Notes: a model not told the origin generated them from the letters alone. DNA of 64,000 nt from Planococcus sp. ISL-110 (GCF_018613575.1 NZ_JAGGPX010000009.1:1-64000); one strand, 5' to 3'; shown: positions 15,876 through 25,212, counted from the stretch's first letter. Translations and numbers: made by a program.

Positions 15876-18800
15876 TTATTCTGTCACTTGATTTCTTCGG
15901 CGGTTCACGCGATAGAATACCAGATACAACGCTGGAATCATAACCAGTGTGAACAAGCTGGAGAACGCCAAGCCGGCAATGATGGTCACAGCCAATGGCT
16001 CAAACAACGGGTCTCCCGATAAGGCAACTGGCACGAGTGCAATGATCGACGTGATCGATGTCAGAAGAATCGGCTTGATGCGGGCATAGCCCGATTCGAT
16101 GATTGCTTCCTTAATATCGAAGTTGCCTGACAGACGGCGCGCTTCCACAAAATCGATGAGGACGACCGCGTTCCGCACAACAATCCCTGTCAGGGAAACG
16201 ATTCCCATAACGCCCAGGAAACTTAACGGTGTCTGTGTCAGGAACAAGCCGAGAATCGCACCGGAAATTCCCAAGTAAACGGCGATCAGCACTAGGAATG
16301 GCAGGCTGAACGACTTAAACTGGAAGGCGATGACCAGATAAACCAGCAGGAGTACGACCAGGAACAGCAAGCCAATTTCAGCAAAGAACGCTTCCTGATC
16401 TGAATTTTCTCCGCCCGTCGATAGTTCGTAGCCTTCCGGCAATGACTGGCGTTCAGCATCCACTACGTCCAGCATCTTATTTTCAAAGTCATCCACTTCG
16501 CCGAATGCACGAAGCGTAATGGACCGGTTTCCTTCTTGATGCGGAATTTGGGCCAATCGTGTCGCCTCTTCCCCCGTCAGCAATTCATCCATCGGAATCA
16601 GCTGCGGCGGGCCCTGTTCAGTAAGGGAAGGAACATCGAACTGAGACAGGTCAATCGGTTCGCCATCTACAATGCCTGATTGTTTCAAAGACACTTCGTA
16701 TGGCATCTGGCCCTCATAAATCGTGTACAATGGCACGCCCTGTGTCAACAGCTGCAGCTGATTGGTCACTGTGCTGAGCGCTATATTGTTCGCCTGCAGA
16801 GCCTCTTGGTTCGGTACATATTCGATAGCTGGAACCGGATCACCCAGGTTATCAGCGACGATGTCTGCCCCATTTTCAAGCATCTGCTGTTTCAGCACAT
16901 CACGAAGCGATTCCAATTCTTCAATGTCTTCACCTTTGATGGCCACGGTCACGGGAGCGCCAACAGGCGGGCCCTGGACTATCGTCTCCAGAAAAATCTC
17001 AGCTTCCGGGAAGCGATCGCGCAGCTCTGGCTGCCATTTGCTGATAAAGTCGGACGCTGTCGTGTTTTCACGGTCGATGCGGAATGCCACCTGACCCGTA
17101 TTGCCGCCTGTATTGCCCATTGAAGCGGAGAACAGGTTTGGCAGGCCTTCACCGGTAAAGATGGCTGTTTCAGTGACCTGCTCATCTTCCGCTGCCACCT
17201 GCTCGGTCAAATCGGCAAGGAATGCATTTGTTTCTTGGATGGTCGTGCCTTCTGCAAGACGGACATCCATCGTCACTTCTTCCCGGTCAGCTGCCGGGAA
17301 AAATTCAAACGGTGTTAAGAGTGCAAGGGACAATAAGCCTGTCGCTACCAGCAAGCCGCCAATTCCTACAAGAAGCGGCCGTTTCAATACGCTGCGCAAC
17401 ACTTTATTGGAATAAAACAAGGCAATCTTCTCCAACGGTTTTCCTAGGAAACCCGGAGTGTCTGAAATTTTCTTCGCTCTTCGTTTTGTTTTCAAATACT
17501 GCATCATCGGCACCAGCGTGATCGACAGCACCGTTGAAGCCAAAATGGTGGTGATCAAAATACTCGGCAAGGCTTTGATGAAGGCCCCATTGCCTCCTGA
17601 CAAGAGCAGCAATGGCGAAAATGTCACGACGATCGCCAAACTGGAGGAAATAATCGACGGATACACTTCACGGACGCCGGTGATGGCTCCATTGAGCGGT
17701 GAGTCGCCCAATTTATAGCGCCGCTGGATATTGTCGTTGACCACGATGCTGTCATCGACCAGAATACCGATGGCAATAATGAGCCCGATGACCGAAATCT
17801 GGTTCAAGTCGACACCCATGAACGGAATCGGAATCATGCCGATCAGCACCGAAGCCAGCACTGTCAAAGCAACCGCAAAAGCTCCATACAAGGTCAACCC
17901 AGCTGTAGTGACAATCAAGACTGCCAATACCGCAATGGCCAATGAAACATACAGGCTGTTGAAGATTTTGTTGACATTATCCGCTTGTGATTCGTATTTC
18001 TCTGCTTGCACACCAGCTGGCAAGGTTTCTGTAAATGCCTCAATCACTTCCGAGACATTGTCATCTACCGAAGGAACATCCTGCTCTGTCTGCAAAAAGA
18101 CCGTATAGGAAATCGCCCGTTCCCCTTCGAACGTCACAATATCTACAGTTTCCTGGTCTACGGTTTCAATGGTCGCCACGTCAGCAAGCGGAACGGCTGC
18201 CCCGCCTACTTGAAGCTGCTCAAGCTTTTCGATGCCTTCGCTTTGCTGTACGGTAAGGCTGATTTGTTCATTGCCATTGTTATGGGTTCCGAGCGACAAC
18301 GGCTGGTTTGCCCGCTGAAGCGATTCGAGCACTTCGAATGGCTGAAGGTTATTGGCTGCCAATTCTTCACTGTCCAGTTCAATAAGCACTTGCTGCGTAT
18401 TCAAGCCTTTGACAGTAGTTCCCGCGACTCCTGATACCGCTTCCACTCTTTCCGATAAATCAGATAATCCACTTTCCATATTGGCTAACTCTTCTTCATC
18501 TCCATAAAACATATACGACACCAACGGGAAAGTCAGATCTAGTTTTTCAACTGTGGGTTCCTGAGCTGTATCAGGAAATCCTGAAGCTGCGCTGCCGGCC
18601 TGCTGCTGGATGCTGTTGATCAGTTCGTCCGGGTTCTCGCCATCCTCAATTTCCAGCGTAATGATGGAAGCTGAATTGGCAGAGATCGACTGCATTGATG
18701 CAATGCCATCCACTTTTTGGATTTCACGCTCCAGCGGATTGGTTATGGAGATTTCCACTTCTTCCGGTCCCGCACCCGGCAGTATCGTTGACACCAAAAC

Positions 18801-18923
18801 CAGGTTCGATGGTGTTTCCGGAATTTCACGCTGAGGCAGCGTCAGGAACGTATAAGCTCCTATAATCGAAAAAATCAAAATCAGGAAAATAAATAATTTG
18901 CTGCGATCCAATAGATAGTTCAT
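15876..18923 (-). CDS. RND-family efflux permease (SwrC/AcrB-like)
   Basis: About 1,015 aa from the chosen ATG at 18923 (AGGGGC upstream; the frame is open 15 codons further). Proton-driven resistance-nodulation-division transporter with 12 TM and two large extracellular loops. TM1 starts RSKLFIFLILIFSIIGAYTFLTLPQREIPE; the TM4 proton-relay motif is IAIGILVDDSIVVNDNIQRR, with its two aspartates; a TM10-11 motif is GIVSLTGIVVRNAVVLIDF. In Gram-positives the model is Bacillus subtilis SwrC, which protects against surfactin and other surfactants; that role is a guess here. No membrane-fusion partner or regulator is adjacent. AT-rich near-repeats GTATAA/TTGTATAA lie in its promoter region. Confidence 0.9.
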   Translation of the reverse strand: MNYLLDRSKLFIFLILIFSIIGAYTFLTLPQREIPETPSNLVLVSTILPGAGPEEVEISITNPLEREIQKVDGIASMQSISANSASIITLEIEDGENPDELINSIQQQAGSAASGFPDTAQEPTVEKLDLTFPLVSYMFYGDEEELANMESGLSDLSERVEAVSGVAGTTVKGLNTQQVLIELDSEELAANNLQPFEVLESLQRANQPLSLGTHNNGNEQISLTVQQSEGIEKLEQLQVGGAAVPLADVATIETVDQETVDIVTFEGERAISYTVFLQTEQDVPSVDDNVSEVIEAFTETLPAGVQAEKYESQADNVNKIFNSLYVSLAIAVLAVLIVTTAGLTLYGAFAVALTVLASVLIGMIPIPFMGVDLNQISVIGLIIAIGILVDDSIVVNDNIQRRYKLGDSPLNGAITGVREVYPSIISSSLAIVVTFSPLLLLSGGNGAFIKALPSILITTILASTVLSITLVPMMQYLKTKRRAKKISDTPGFLGKPLEKIALFYSNKVLRSVLKRPLLVGIGGLLVATGLLSLALLTPFEFFPAADREEVTMDVRLAEGTTIQETNAFLADLTEQVAAEDEQVTETAIFTGEGLPNLFSASMGNTGGNTGQVAFRIDRENTTASDFISKWQPELRDRFPEAEIFLETIVQGPPVGAPVTVAIKGEDIEELESLRDVLKQQMLENGADIVADNLGDPVPAIEYVPNQEALQANNIALSTVTNQLQLLTQGVPLYTIYEGQMPYEVSLKQSGIVDGEPIDLSQFDVPSLTEQGPPQLIPMDELLTGEEATRLAQIPHQEGNRSITLRAFGEVDDFENKMLDVVDAERQSLPEGYELSTGGENSDQEAFFAEIGLLFLVVLLLVYLVIAFQFKSFSLPFLVLIAVYLGISGAILGLFLTQTPLSFLGVMGIVSLTGIVVRNAVVLIDFVEARRLSGNFDIKEAIIESGYARIKPILLTSITSIIALVPVALSGDPLFEPLAVTIIAGLAFSSLFTLVMIPALYLVFYRVNRRRNQVTE

Positions 18924-19024
18924 CGGCTTTGCCCCTTTACTTTTTTGTATAATAATTGTATAACTCAAACTTTGGAAACGCTAGCATAATGCATAGAAAA
19001 ACCGGATGAAATTTCCATCCGGTT

Positions 19025-19270
19025 CTACAAGCTCTGCATTTTTTGCTGCTTCATCAAAAAAGCGGCGATAAACAGGAGCAACGGCAAGAGAATAGCCAAG
19101 CGGAACCAAATTCCTTGCCCATCCATCGAGATTAGAAGCGCGGGCAGAAGCAAAGCGACCCCGCTCCAAAAAAGTGCTTTCCAAGACCGTTTCCAAAGAC
19201 CGATAAACGCCAGCACAACCGCAGCAATAACCAGAGACCAAAGCAAAATTCCCATCAGAAATAAGCCCAC
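19025..19270 (-). CDS. Small three-TM membrane protein, 81 aa
   Basis: An 81-aa hydrophobic protein with three predicted TM segments (residues ~2-22, 30-47, 54-72) and a basic C-terminus (KQQKMQ). The start is GTG, nine bases after AAGGAGG. An overlapping frame at 18981-19280 uses the same signal region but has poor protein character. I do not recognise the family. It sits 100 bp upstream of the RND gene on the same strand, but nothing shows a link. Confidence 0.65.
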   Translation of the reverse strand: MGLFLMGILLWSLVIAAVVLAFIGLWKRSWKALFWSGVALLLPALLISMDGQGIWFRLAILLPLLLFIAAFLMKQQKMQSL

Positions 19271-19345
19271 CGGTAAGCACCTCCTTATTTTTATGAATCT
19301 GTTATTTATCTATACCCTTTTTGAAAATTAAACATCACAAAGACA

Positions 19346-19382
19346 TAAAAAAACGGACAGCTAAATTTCGCTGTCCGGTTAA
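19346..19382 (-). terminator. Terminator of the TraB-like gene
   Basis: Minus-strand ACCGGACAGCGAAATTTAGCTGTCCGTTTTTTT hairpin, just past the stop codon. Confidence 0.85.
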
Positions 19383-19389
19383 AAACTAA

Positions 19390-20556
19390 TTATAGATTTT
19401 GGAAAAACAAGCGAATGACATCTATACCGCCAATGACATTACCGGCTGCGGTCCCTAGATTGGTCAAAACAACGACCAACAAAACGCGCGTGACTTTATT
19501 GTCCCAAAATCCTTTGAGGGTGAAAACGTCTTTCGATAAGGTCTGAAAATCACCGACGTTCGGTCGGCGGATATACGCTTGCGCAAGTCCCGAAAACCAG
19601 CCTGCGGCCAGGAGTGGGTGCATGGCCCCGATCGGTCCGCCGACAAAAGCGGTCAGTATCGCGAGTGGGTGACCGAATGCTAAAGCGGCACCAATCGCGC
19701 CGAGGCAGGCCGTCCACAAAATCCAGCTGATGGTCTGATCAATGCCGGCGGCCGGGTTATTTATGAAGGTAATGGCAATCATCGCAACCAATGCCAATGG
19801 AATGGCCCAGCCGATGATTTTCGGCCACTTTGACTTTGGTGGAACTTTTGATAGTTCTTCCAGATCGTGTTCATTGTGGACTTCTTTGACGATCCCAGGA
19901 ATATGGGCTGCGCCGAGGACCGCAACAATTTTTTTGCCAGGCGCTTTTTTAATTTTCTGCGCCAGGTATTGGTCCCGCTCATCGATAAGCGGTTTTTTCA
20001 GTTTAGGGAAGGACTGCGTAAAATCATCCATCACTGCGTTCAAAGTATCCTGTGATTTCATCTTTTCGAGGTCTTCTTCCGAGATCGTCTCTTTGCTGAA
20101 AATGCTGAAGAATACCGAAGTCAGCAGCTGCGCTTTGCCCATGAAGCCGATATTTCCCCAAATACGTGAAAATGTCACTTGAATATTGCGGTCGGCCAGC
20201 ACCAATTCCGCACCGCTTTCTTTGGCCGATGCAATTCCCTGGATCATTTCCTGTCCGGGCTTGATGCCAAACTGATCTGCCAACCGATTCTGGAAAGAGG
20301 AGATAGCCAAGTTCATCAGCAGGAGACTGGCCTTCTTTTCCTTGATCACTTTGAAAATATCCGTTTCCTTCCACTTGCTGCCCTGCATCACCGATTCATA
20401 GCGCTGTGCATCCAATTCAATGCACACCGAATCCGGCTGCTCCGCTTCAATGACCGCTTTCACCTGCTCCGCACTGACTTTGGAAACGTGTGCCGTACCG
20501 ATCAGGATCAATTCTTTTTCTCCGTATTCTATGCGTGTAATATTTTCATGCATCAT
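19390..20556 (-). CDS. TraB/PrgY-family membrane protein
   Basis: A 388-aa protein. The N-terminal ~235 residues are a TraB (Tiki-like) domain: LIGTAHVSKVSAEQVKAVIE, CIELDAQRYESV, LADRNIQVTFSR and AVLGAAHIPGIVKE. The conserved GxxH pairs and the ELD/R motifs are those of a putative metalloprotease-like fold. The C-terminal ~140 residues form four or five TM helices. In enterococci, PrgY/TraB lowers activity of self-made sex pheromone, and chromosomal homologues are widespread with unknown function. The start follows AAAGGA. Given the pheromone genes at 47.7-49.1 kb, a peptide-processing role is thinkable but unsupported. Confidence 0.83.
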   Translation of the reverse strand: MMHENITRIEYGEKELILIGTAHVSKVSAEQVKAVIEAEQPDSVCIELDAQRYESVMQGSKWKETDIFKVIKEKKASLLLMNLAISSFQNRLADQFGIKPGQEMIQGIASAKESGAELVLADRNIQVTFSRIWGNIGFMGKAQLLTSVFFSIFSKETISEEDLEKMKSQDTLNAVMDDFTQSFPKLKKPLIDERDQYLAQKIKKAPGKKIVAVLGAAHIPGIVKEVHNEHDLEELSKVPPKSKWPKIIGWAIPLALVAMIAITFINNPAAGIDQTISWILWTACLGAIGAALAFGHPLAILTAFVGGPIGAMHPLLAAGWFSGLAQAYIRRPNVGDFQTLSKDVFTLKGFWDNKVTRVLLVVVLTNLGTAAGNVIGGIDVIRLFFQNL

Positions 20557-20690
20557 GGTGTACTTCCTTTATAGAACTATATTTCTTTTCAACTCATTAT
20601 GAAAAGACTGTCTATTCTTTATAATGAATCACAACAGCGAAAATATCAATGCCGCGCCCTTGTAAATCCGGCTGAAAAAGCGGATTGCGG

Positions 20691-21536
20691 TCACAGATCG
20701 GTCGCATTGAAGGTATTCCCTTCTTTCAGGTTGCCGGTTTGGAAGCCTTTATAGAACCAGCGTTTGCGCTGTTCCGAACTGCCATGAGTAAAGCTTTCCG
20801 GCACCACATAGCCACGCGAACGCTGTTGGATCGTGTCATCTCCTACTGCACTTGCCGCGGTTAACGCTTCTTCCAGATCTCCTTCCTCCAAGTAGCCCAT
20901 GCCCTGCGCGTGATGCGCCCAGACACCCGACAAATAATCTGCCTGAAGTTCCAGGCGAACCTGCACTTTATTGTATTCTTCTTCACTCAATTGATTGCGA
21001 AGCGGCTGCACTTCTTCCATGACGCCGAGCAAGTTCTGTACATGATGACCCACTTCATGCGCCACTACATATGCCATGGCAAAATCACCTGGTGCCTGAA
21101 ACTCGTTCTGAAGTTCATCATAAAAGCTTAAATCGATGTATAGCTTATAGTCTCCAGGACAATAAAATGGTCCGACGGATGCACCTGCCGTTCCGCATGC
21201 TGACTCAACGCTTCCGCTGTAAAGCACCAATGTCGGTTCGACATATTCCATGCCTTCTTCCTCAAATACTTCTGTCCAGACCTGTTCGGTATCTGCCAAA
21301 ACGACCGATACGAATTCAGCTAGTTCCTCTTCTTCCGCAGTTGCTTCATACGGCTCGTTTGAAGTAGTCCCTGCCGATCCGCTTAATTGATCAAGGATGA
21401 CACTCGGATCACCGCCTAAAAATGCCACCAGTAAGACAATCAGTATGCCTCCTATGCCGCCACCCGCAACCATTGCTCCGCCTTTCCCTCTCCGGTCTTC
21501 CACATTGCTGCTGGCCTTTCTGCCCTTCCACTTCAT
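20691..21536 (-). CDS. YpfJ-family neutral zinc metallopeptidase
   Basis: A 281-aa membrane-anchored protein with the catalytic site facing outside. A short basic N-terminus (MKWKGRKASSNVEDRRGKGG) is followed by one TM segment at residues ~22-42, then a linker rich in S/T/E/A and the peptidase domain. The domain has AYVVAHEVGHHVQNLLG (zincin HExxH motif), ELQADYLSGVWAHHA (third ligand region) and a C-terminal HGSSEQRKRWFYKGFQTG. This order is that of the PF04228 family (YpfJ). Substrates are unknown. Upstream on the same strand is a methyltransferase gene, 60 bp away. Confidence 0.9.
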   Translation of the reverse strand: MKWKGRKASSNVEDRRGKGGAMVAGGGIGGILIVLLVAFLGGDPSVILDQLSGSAGTTSNEPYEATAEEEELAEFVSVVLADTEQVWTEVFEEEGMEYVEPTLVLYSGSVESACGTAGASVGPFYCPGDYKLYIDLSFYDELQNEFQAPGDFAMAYVVAHEVGHHVQNLLGVMEEVQPLRNQLSEEEYNKVQVRLELQADYLSGVWAHHAQGMGYLEEGDLEEALTAASAVGDDTIQQRSRGYVVPESFTHGSSEQRKRWFYKGFQTGNLKEGNTFNATDL

Positions 21537-21595
21537 ATCTGTTCCTCACTTCACTATTGTTTTTTAGTTTAAGCATACCCGTTAACACATTGGTT

Positions 21596-22210
21596 CTAAT
21601 CCATTTTGGACAGCCGGTAAATTAAAAATTGTTCGCGCGGATCTTTATGGAAATCAGGCAGTGAAATTTCTCGCACCAATTGAAAGGCGGTGCTGCTTTC
21701 CAGGAAATCGCTGTAATCCTGGGATGCAAAAAACAAAATCACTTCCACCGTGCGCGGATCCGTTTCGGCTGAACGCAAAATTCCATTGATAAAATTGATG
21801 AAAACCTGCACGGAAAACGGATTGAAGAAATAAAACTTATTGTCCCGTGCCGCTATCGGATAGTCCTGCGCCAGGCAATTATAAAACTGGATGCTCTGCT
21901 CAGCGGCTTTATTCTTTTTTGTATACCGCTTTTTATTTTCGGTGGCTTCAGTAAAAAATTCCGTATTCATTTCGATCCCAGCACTTTCCGCTCTGAATAA
22001 ATGGTGGACATAAAAATTCAGGCGCCCTTTCCCGCATCCGACGTCGACCAGCCTGTCTCCAGGAGACAGGCTATACCTCTCGAACAGCCTGTCCAGCAGC
22101 TCGTAAGGAGTGGGTTCATAGCGGTTATGATGCAGGGAGTCCGTAAAGCCCTTCTGGTTTCCTGCTGTTGAAATGTTCAGCCGTCGTTCATAAGCTTGCT
22201 CGTCCAACAC
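21596..22210 (-). CDS. Class I SAM-dependent methyltransferase
   Basis: A 204-aa protein with a Rossmann SAM-binding motif I DRLVDVGCGKGRLNFYVHHLF (residues ~53-73), motif II acidic end SAGIEMN, and YFFNPFSVQVFINFINGIL in the motif IV region. A similar length is found in Bacillus class I methyltransferases of unassigned substrate. The NPF-like motif is reminiscent of N-methyltransferases, but the resemblance is weak. It is divergent from the lysine-riboswitch-controlled dapA. Confidence 0.8.
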   Translation of the reverse strand: MLDEQAYERRLNISTAGNQKGFTDSLHHNRYEPTPYELLDRLFERYSLSPGDRLVDVGCGKGRLNFYVHHLFRAESAGIEMNTEFFTEATENKKRYTKKNKAAEQSIQFYNCLAQDYPIAARDNKFYFFNPFSVQVFINFINGILRSAETDPRTVEVILFFASQDYSDFLESSTAFQLVREISLPDFHKDPREQFLIYRLSKMD

Positions 22211-22247
22211 GGATCACCTCTTTCTGATAAATTTTACGTTCTTCACC

Positions 22248-22276
22248 TTGCAATTGACAAGGGAATTTGTTATAGT
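22248..22276 (+). promoter_or_regulatory. Promoter of the dapA transcript
   Basis: TTGCAA (22248-22253), 17-bp spacer, TATAGT (22271-22276), about 35 bases ahead of the lysine riboswitch. Confidence 0.6.
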
Positions 22277-22310
22277 ACAGCTAATTAAATATTTCTTGCT
22301 CCAGCTTATA

Positions 22311-22490
22311 TGGAGTAGGATAGAGGCGCAAAAACCATCAGTACGCAAAACGAGGATGATGAGATCCATTGACGTTTGCCGAAAGGGGTATTTGCCGAAG
22401 TGGCGGAAATCTCATATTTTCGTTCGCTGGGTCTGCATTCAATAAATGCAGGACTGTCATATAGGAAACTATATGGAGGGCTATCTGATG
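22311..22490 (+). ncRNA. Lysine riboswitch (L-box)
   Basis: Contains the conserved L-box elements in order: AGGATAGAGGCGC, the CCGAAAGGGG...GCCGAAG segment, CTGGGTCTGCATTCAATAAATG, GACTGTCATATAGG and the closing TATGGAGGGCTATCT that pairs with the 5' strand of P1. It is followed by an intrinsic terminator and dapA, so lysine binding should stop transcription before dapA. A reading frame through this region (22376 onward) is in frame with dapA but is riboswitch sequence. Confidence 0.95.
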
Positions 22491-22520
22491 CACAGGAACG
22501 AATGGTAAACATTGTTTCTA

Positions 22521-22556
22521 CTGCAGCAACGGGACCCCTCGTTGCTGCTTTTTTGT
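22521..22556 (+). terminator. Riboswitch-controlled terminator upstream of dapA
   Basis: GCAGCAACG (22523-22531) pairs with CGTTGCTGC (22540-22548), followed by seven Ts. It is the expression platform of the L-box. Confidence 0.9.
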
Positions 22557-22618
22557 TCATTCCTGACTGGCCCCTTACCTCTAAGTTTCGAAAAAAAATT
22601 AGAAAAGGGTGTGTTTTT

Positions 22619-23509
22619 ATGAATTTTGGCCAAATAGTTACAGCAATGGTGACGCCGTTCGACCAACATGGAGAAATTGATTTTCCAGCAACACAACGAC
22701 TGATAGAGCATTTGATAGCAAACGGTTCAGACGGCCTTGTCGTCGCAGGGACAACAGGTGAGTCCCCGACCTTATCGGCAGATGAAAAAGTGAAATTGTT
22801 CCAGTTTACCGTCAACACTGTAGCTGGGCGGATCCCGGTAATCGCCGGGACTGGTTCCAACAACACACGCGCGTCCGTTTCATTGACGGGACAAGCGGAA
22901 GAAGCGGGCGTTGATGGCATCATGCTGGTAACACCTTATTACAACAAACCTTCGCAGGAAGGCATGTTCCAGCATTTCCAGGCGATTGCCCAGTCTACAC
23001 GTCTGCCCGTCATGCTATACAACATCCCAGGACGCAGTGTAGTCAATATGTCTCCCGAGACGATTATCCGACTATCCAAAATCGACAACATCGTTTCTGT
23101 CAAAGAAGCGAGCGGCGACTTGGATGCAGCTGCAGAAATCATTGAAAAAACACCGGCATCGTTTTCTGTCTACAGTGGAGACGACAGCCTGACCTTGCCG
23201 ATGCTGTCTATCGGCGGCACTGGCGTCGTCTCGGTTTCCGCACACATTATCGGCAACGATATGCAGGACATGATCACCAGCTTTAAAACGGGCGATGTAA
23301 GGGCAGCTGCTGCCATTCACAGACGATTATTGCCGACGATGAAAGCATTGTTCGCAGCACCAAATCCGTCCCCAGTCAAAGCGGCACTTAATATGACTGG
23401 CGTCCAGGCAGGCGGTGTACGCTTACCGATGATTCCACTTACCGAAGAAGAAACTTCAACGTTGCGCAAATCATTGCCGGACCTGCATTCAGAGGCTGTC
23501 ACCAACTAA
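22619..23509 (+). CDS. dapA: 4-hydroxy-tetrahydrodipicolinate synthase
   Basis: A 296-aa TIM-barrel aldolase that condenses pyruvate with aspartate semialdehyde, the first committed step of lysine and meso-diaminopimelate synthesis. The motif GTTGESPTL (residues 45-53), Tyr134 in LYNIPGR and the Schiff-base Lys162 in VSVKEASGD are all present. The start is the ATG at 22619 with AAAGGG upstream; a longer open frame runs back into the riboswitch. The stand-alone gene is controlled by the L-box and ends with a strong terminator. It supplies both protein lysine and the peptidoglycan precursor. Confidence 0.97.
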   Translation: MNFGQIVTAMVTPFDQHGEIDFPATQRLIEHLIANGSDGLVVAGTTGESPTLSADEKVKLFQFTVNTVAGRIPVIAGTGSNNTRASVSLTGQAEEAGVDGIMLVTPYYNKPSQEGMFQHFQAIAQSTRLPVMLYNIPGRSVVNMSPETIIRLSKIDNIVSVKEASGDLDAAAEIIEKTPASFSVYSGDDSLTLPMLSIGGTGVVSVSAHIIGNDMQDMITSFKTGDVRAAAAIHRRLLPTMKALFAAPNPSPVKAALNMTGVQAGGVRLPMIPLTEEETSTLRKSLPDLHSEAVTN

Positions 23510-23520
23510 ATTCATCAAAG

Positions 23521-23557
23521 AAAAAACGCTGAAGCCTACGGGCTTCAGCGTTTTTTT
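23521..23557. terminator. Bidirectional terminator between dapA and the RsbR-like gene
   Basis: AAAAAACGCTGAAGCC/GGGCTTCAGCGTTTTTTT hairpin between convergent genes. Confidence 0.92.
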
Positions 23558-23558
23558 G

Positions 23559-24398
23559 TCAGCTGATCTTCATCTGGTCCAGAACACGCTTCAAACTGCC
23601 GCCGATCTCCAAATCCCTTAAATCCACTCCGATTTCTGCCAGCGTTCGGGCGATTTCCGGCCGGATGCCAGTCAGAATGGAACGCACACCGACCAGCTTC
23701 AGCGACTGGATGACTTTGATGATCTGCTCTGCCACCATCGAATCCACACGAACCACTCCCGAGAGATCCACAATCAGTACTTTGATTTTCAGTTGATTTG
23801 CCGATAGCAGCGTTTTTTCCAAAATGTAACGGGCCCGGTCAATTTCAATGCTGCCCACCAATGGCAAGATGGCGATCTGGTCACTGACAGGCACGACAGG
23901 CGCGGACAATTCGAGAAATTCTTTTCTAGCCATTTTCAATTTGCGTTGATACGAAGCTGTATAGGCTTGGGTATATGAATAAGCCGCATAATCCAATATG
24001 GAATGAAAAAGTTCCATGACCTCAAAAAGACTTTGAAGTTCCATCTTCTTTTGGATTGCTTCCGTTTTGATAACTGTCCCGATATGTTTGCGGTAAAGTG
24101 AGGTTTCTGCTAACGCATCTTCGAGCAACCTGCCGTTTTCAAGAAAAAAGTTACCTGTCGCTTCTCCCCACTCGTTAATATTCGCATAGACACTTTTCAT
24201 GTCACAGCTATTGCTGATCGATTCTCCGATCAGCTCCACAAAATCGGTTCGAACTTTATTGACGATGCCGATAAAGGCTTTGTTCATTTGGAGCTGCTCC
24301 GCCGGAACATCCTTGACCGCTTCCTCATGGATCAATTGGGCGATTAGTTCCTTGTCCGCCAGCACCCGTTCAGCCAGTAACTGATTATCTTTTTCCAT
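23559..24398 (-). CDS. RsbR-family STAS-domain protein (stressosome component)
   Basis: A 279-aa cytoplasmic protein from the ATG at 24398 (GGGGG upstream). The N-terminal ~150 residues are a helical RsbR-type sensor domain. The C-terminal STAS domain (residues ~165-279) contains VLIVDLSGVVRVDSMVAEQIIK and LTGIRPEIARTLAEIGVDL. In RsbRA two threonines are phosphorylated by RsbT; here the first, in the VD(T/S)MVA position, is serine and the second, in EIAxT, is kept. RsbR paralogues build the stressosome, which frees RsbT to activate sigma B. This copy is away from the rsb operon, as paralogues often are. Two sigma-B type genes lie at 33.4-35.3 kb. Confidence 0.87.
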   Translation of the reverse strand: MEKDNQLLAERVLADKELIAQLIHEEAVKDVPAEQLQMNKAFIGIVNKVRTDFVELIGESISNSCDMKSVYANINEWGEATGNFFLENGRLLEDALAETSLYRKHIGTVIKTEAIQKKMELQSLFEVMELFHSILDYAAYSYTQAYTASYQRKLKMARKEFLELSAPVVPVSDQIAILPLVGSIEIDRARYILEKTLLSANQLKIKVLIVDLSGVVRVDSMVAEQIIKVIQSLKLVGVRSILTGIRPEIARTLAEIGVDLRDLEIGGSLKRVLDQMKIS

Positions 24399-24492
24399 CG
24401 CAACCCCCAAAGATGAAGATATTTTTATCTGCCCCTATTATAGCCTTTGAACCACTGATTGCAATGGGTTTTTTTCTCCTGTTTTGCCATAC

Positions 24493-24533
24493 TCAAAAGT
24501 ACATCCGTCTTTGAGACGGGTGTACTTTTGGGC
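24493..24533. terminator. Hairpin terminator
   Basis: AAAAGTACATCCGTC/GACGGGTGTACTTTT, placed after the GGDEF gene and before the RsbR-like gene on the minus strand. Confidence 0.85.
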
Positions 24534-24538
24534 CTTCA

Positions 24539-24982
24539 TTAATTTCCACTAACACGATTTCTGCCATTGGCTTTGGCTTTGTAGAGAAAACCATCAGCCC
24601 GTGACTGCAGATTTCCCACTTTATCTCCGGGCACATACGCTGCGACACCGATACTGACCGTGACGGGTACATGTTGCCAGGCAGCTAATGCTATGCGGGT
24701 GCACAAGGCATTTCCCATGGCCAACGCATCCTCAACAGCTGCATCGGGCATGACCACCACAAACTCTTCGCCGCCAAGACGAACCACTATATCATCAGAT
24801 CCAACTTCTGCTTCCAGGCGGACGGCCAATTCCTGCAGCACGGCATCCCCCGTCTGATGGCCATATGTATCGTTGACTTGCTTGAAATGGTTGATATCCA
24901 AAATCAGGACATTATTGCGCTTTAAAATATCGCTCCCCATTACAATTCCCGCCTTTTGTGAACTTTTGGATAAAAGGGTCAT
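24539..24982 (-). CDS. Truncated GGDEF-domain protein (partial diguanylate cyclase)
   Basis: At most 147 aa, and perhaps only 133 if translation starts at the second ATG (behind GGCGGG). It carries the core LILDINHFKQVNDTYGHQTGD and the active-site RLGGEEF, followed by the normal C-terminal half to KANGRNRV. The first ~25 residues of a normal GGDEF domain, including the DxLTGLxNRR element, are missing, and there is no sensor domain. The catalytic residues for c-di-GMP synthesis remain. It may be a decayed gene, or a minimal cyclase of doubtful activity. Confidence 0.7.
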   Translation of the reverse strand: MTLLSKSSQKAGIVMGSDILKRNNVLILDINHFKQVNDTYGHQTGDAVLQELAVRLEAEVGSDDIVVRLGGEEFVVVMPDAAVEDALAMGNALCTRIALAAWQHVPVTVSIGVAAYVPGDKVGNLQSRADGFLYKAKANGRNRVSGN

Positions 24983-25085
24983 TCCATTTACTTAAAAGTA
25001 AAATATAACCCAATCAAAGCATCAATAAATTGATTTTAACGCAGAATGCGTGAAAATTTTTATTCTATTGCCCCACCTTTTTATA

Positions 25086-25118
25086 CAATAAAAACCAGCA
25101 GACATAAAAGTCTGCTGG
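25086..25118 (-). terminator. Terminator of the zagA-rpmG-rpsN operon
   Basis: Minus-strand CCAGCAGACTTTTATGTCTGCTGGTTTTT, about 95 bases after the rpsN stop. Confidence 0.85.
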
Positions 25119-25212
25119 CAGGTGATGCTTATGGAATAATCTAGTTGAACTGAGCCAAATTTTCAGCTTGTTTGCTTTTTTTAAAAAGAAAAGGGAATCT
25201 GAAGAAACCGTT

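Noticed and set aside
18981-19280. A 99-aa gene overlapping the small membrane protein
   Set aside because: Different frame of the same segment; the 81-aa frame has the better-spaced ribosome binding site and a membrane-protein pattern.
22248-22618. A small gene, or an N-terminal extension of DapA, in front of dapA
   Set aside because: The sequence is an L-box riboswitch with its terminator; the standard DapA start is at 22619.
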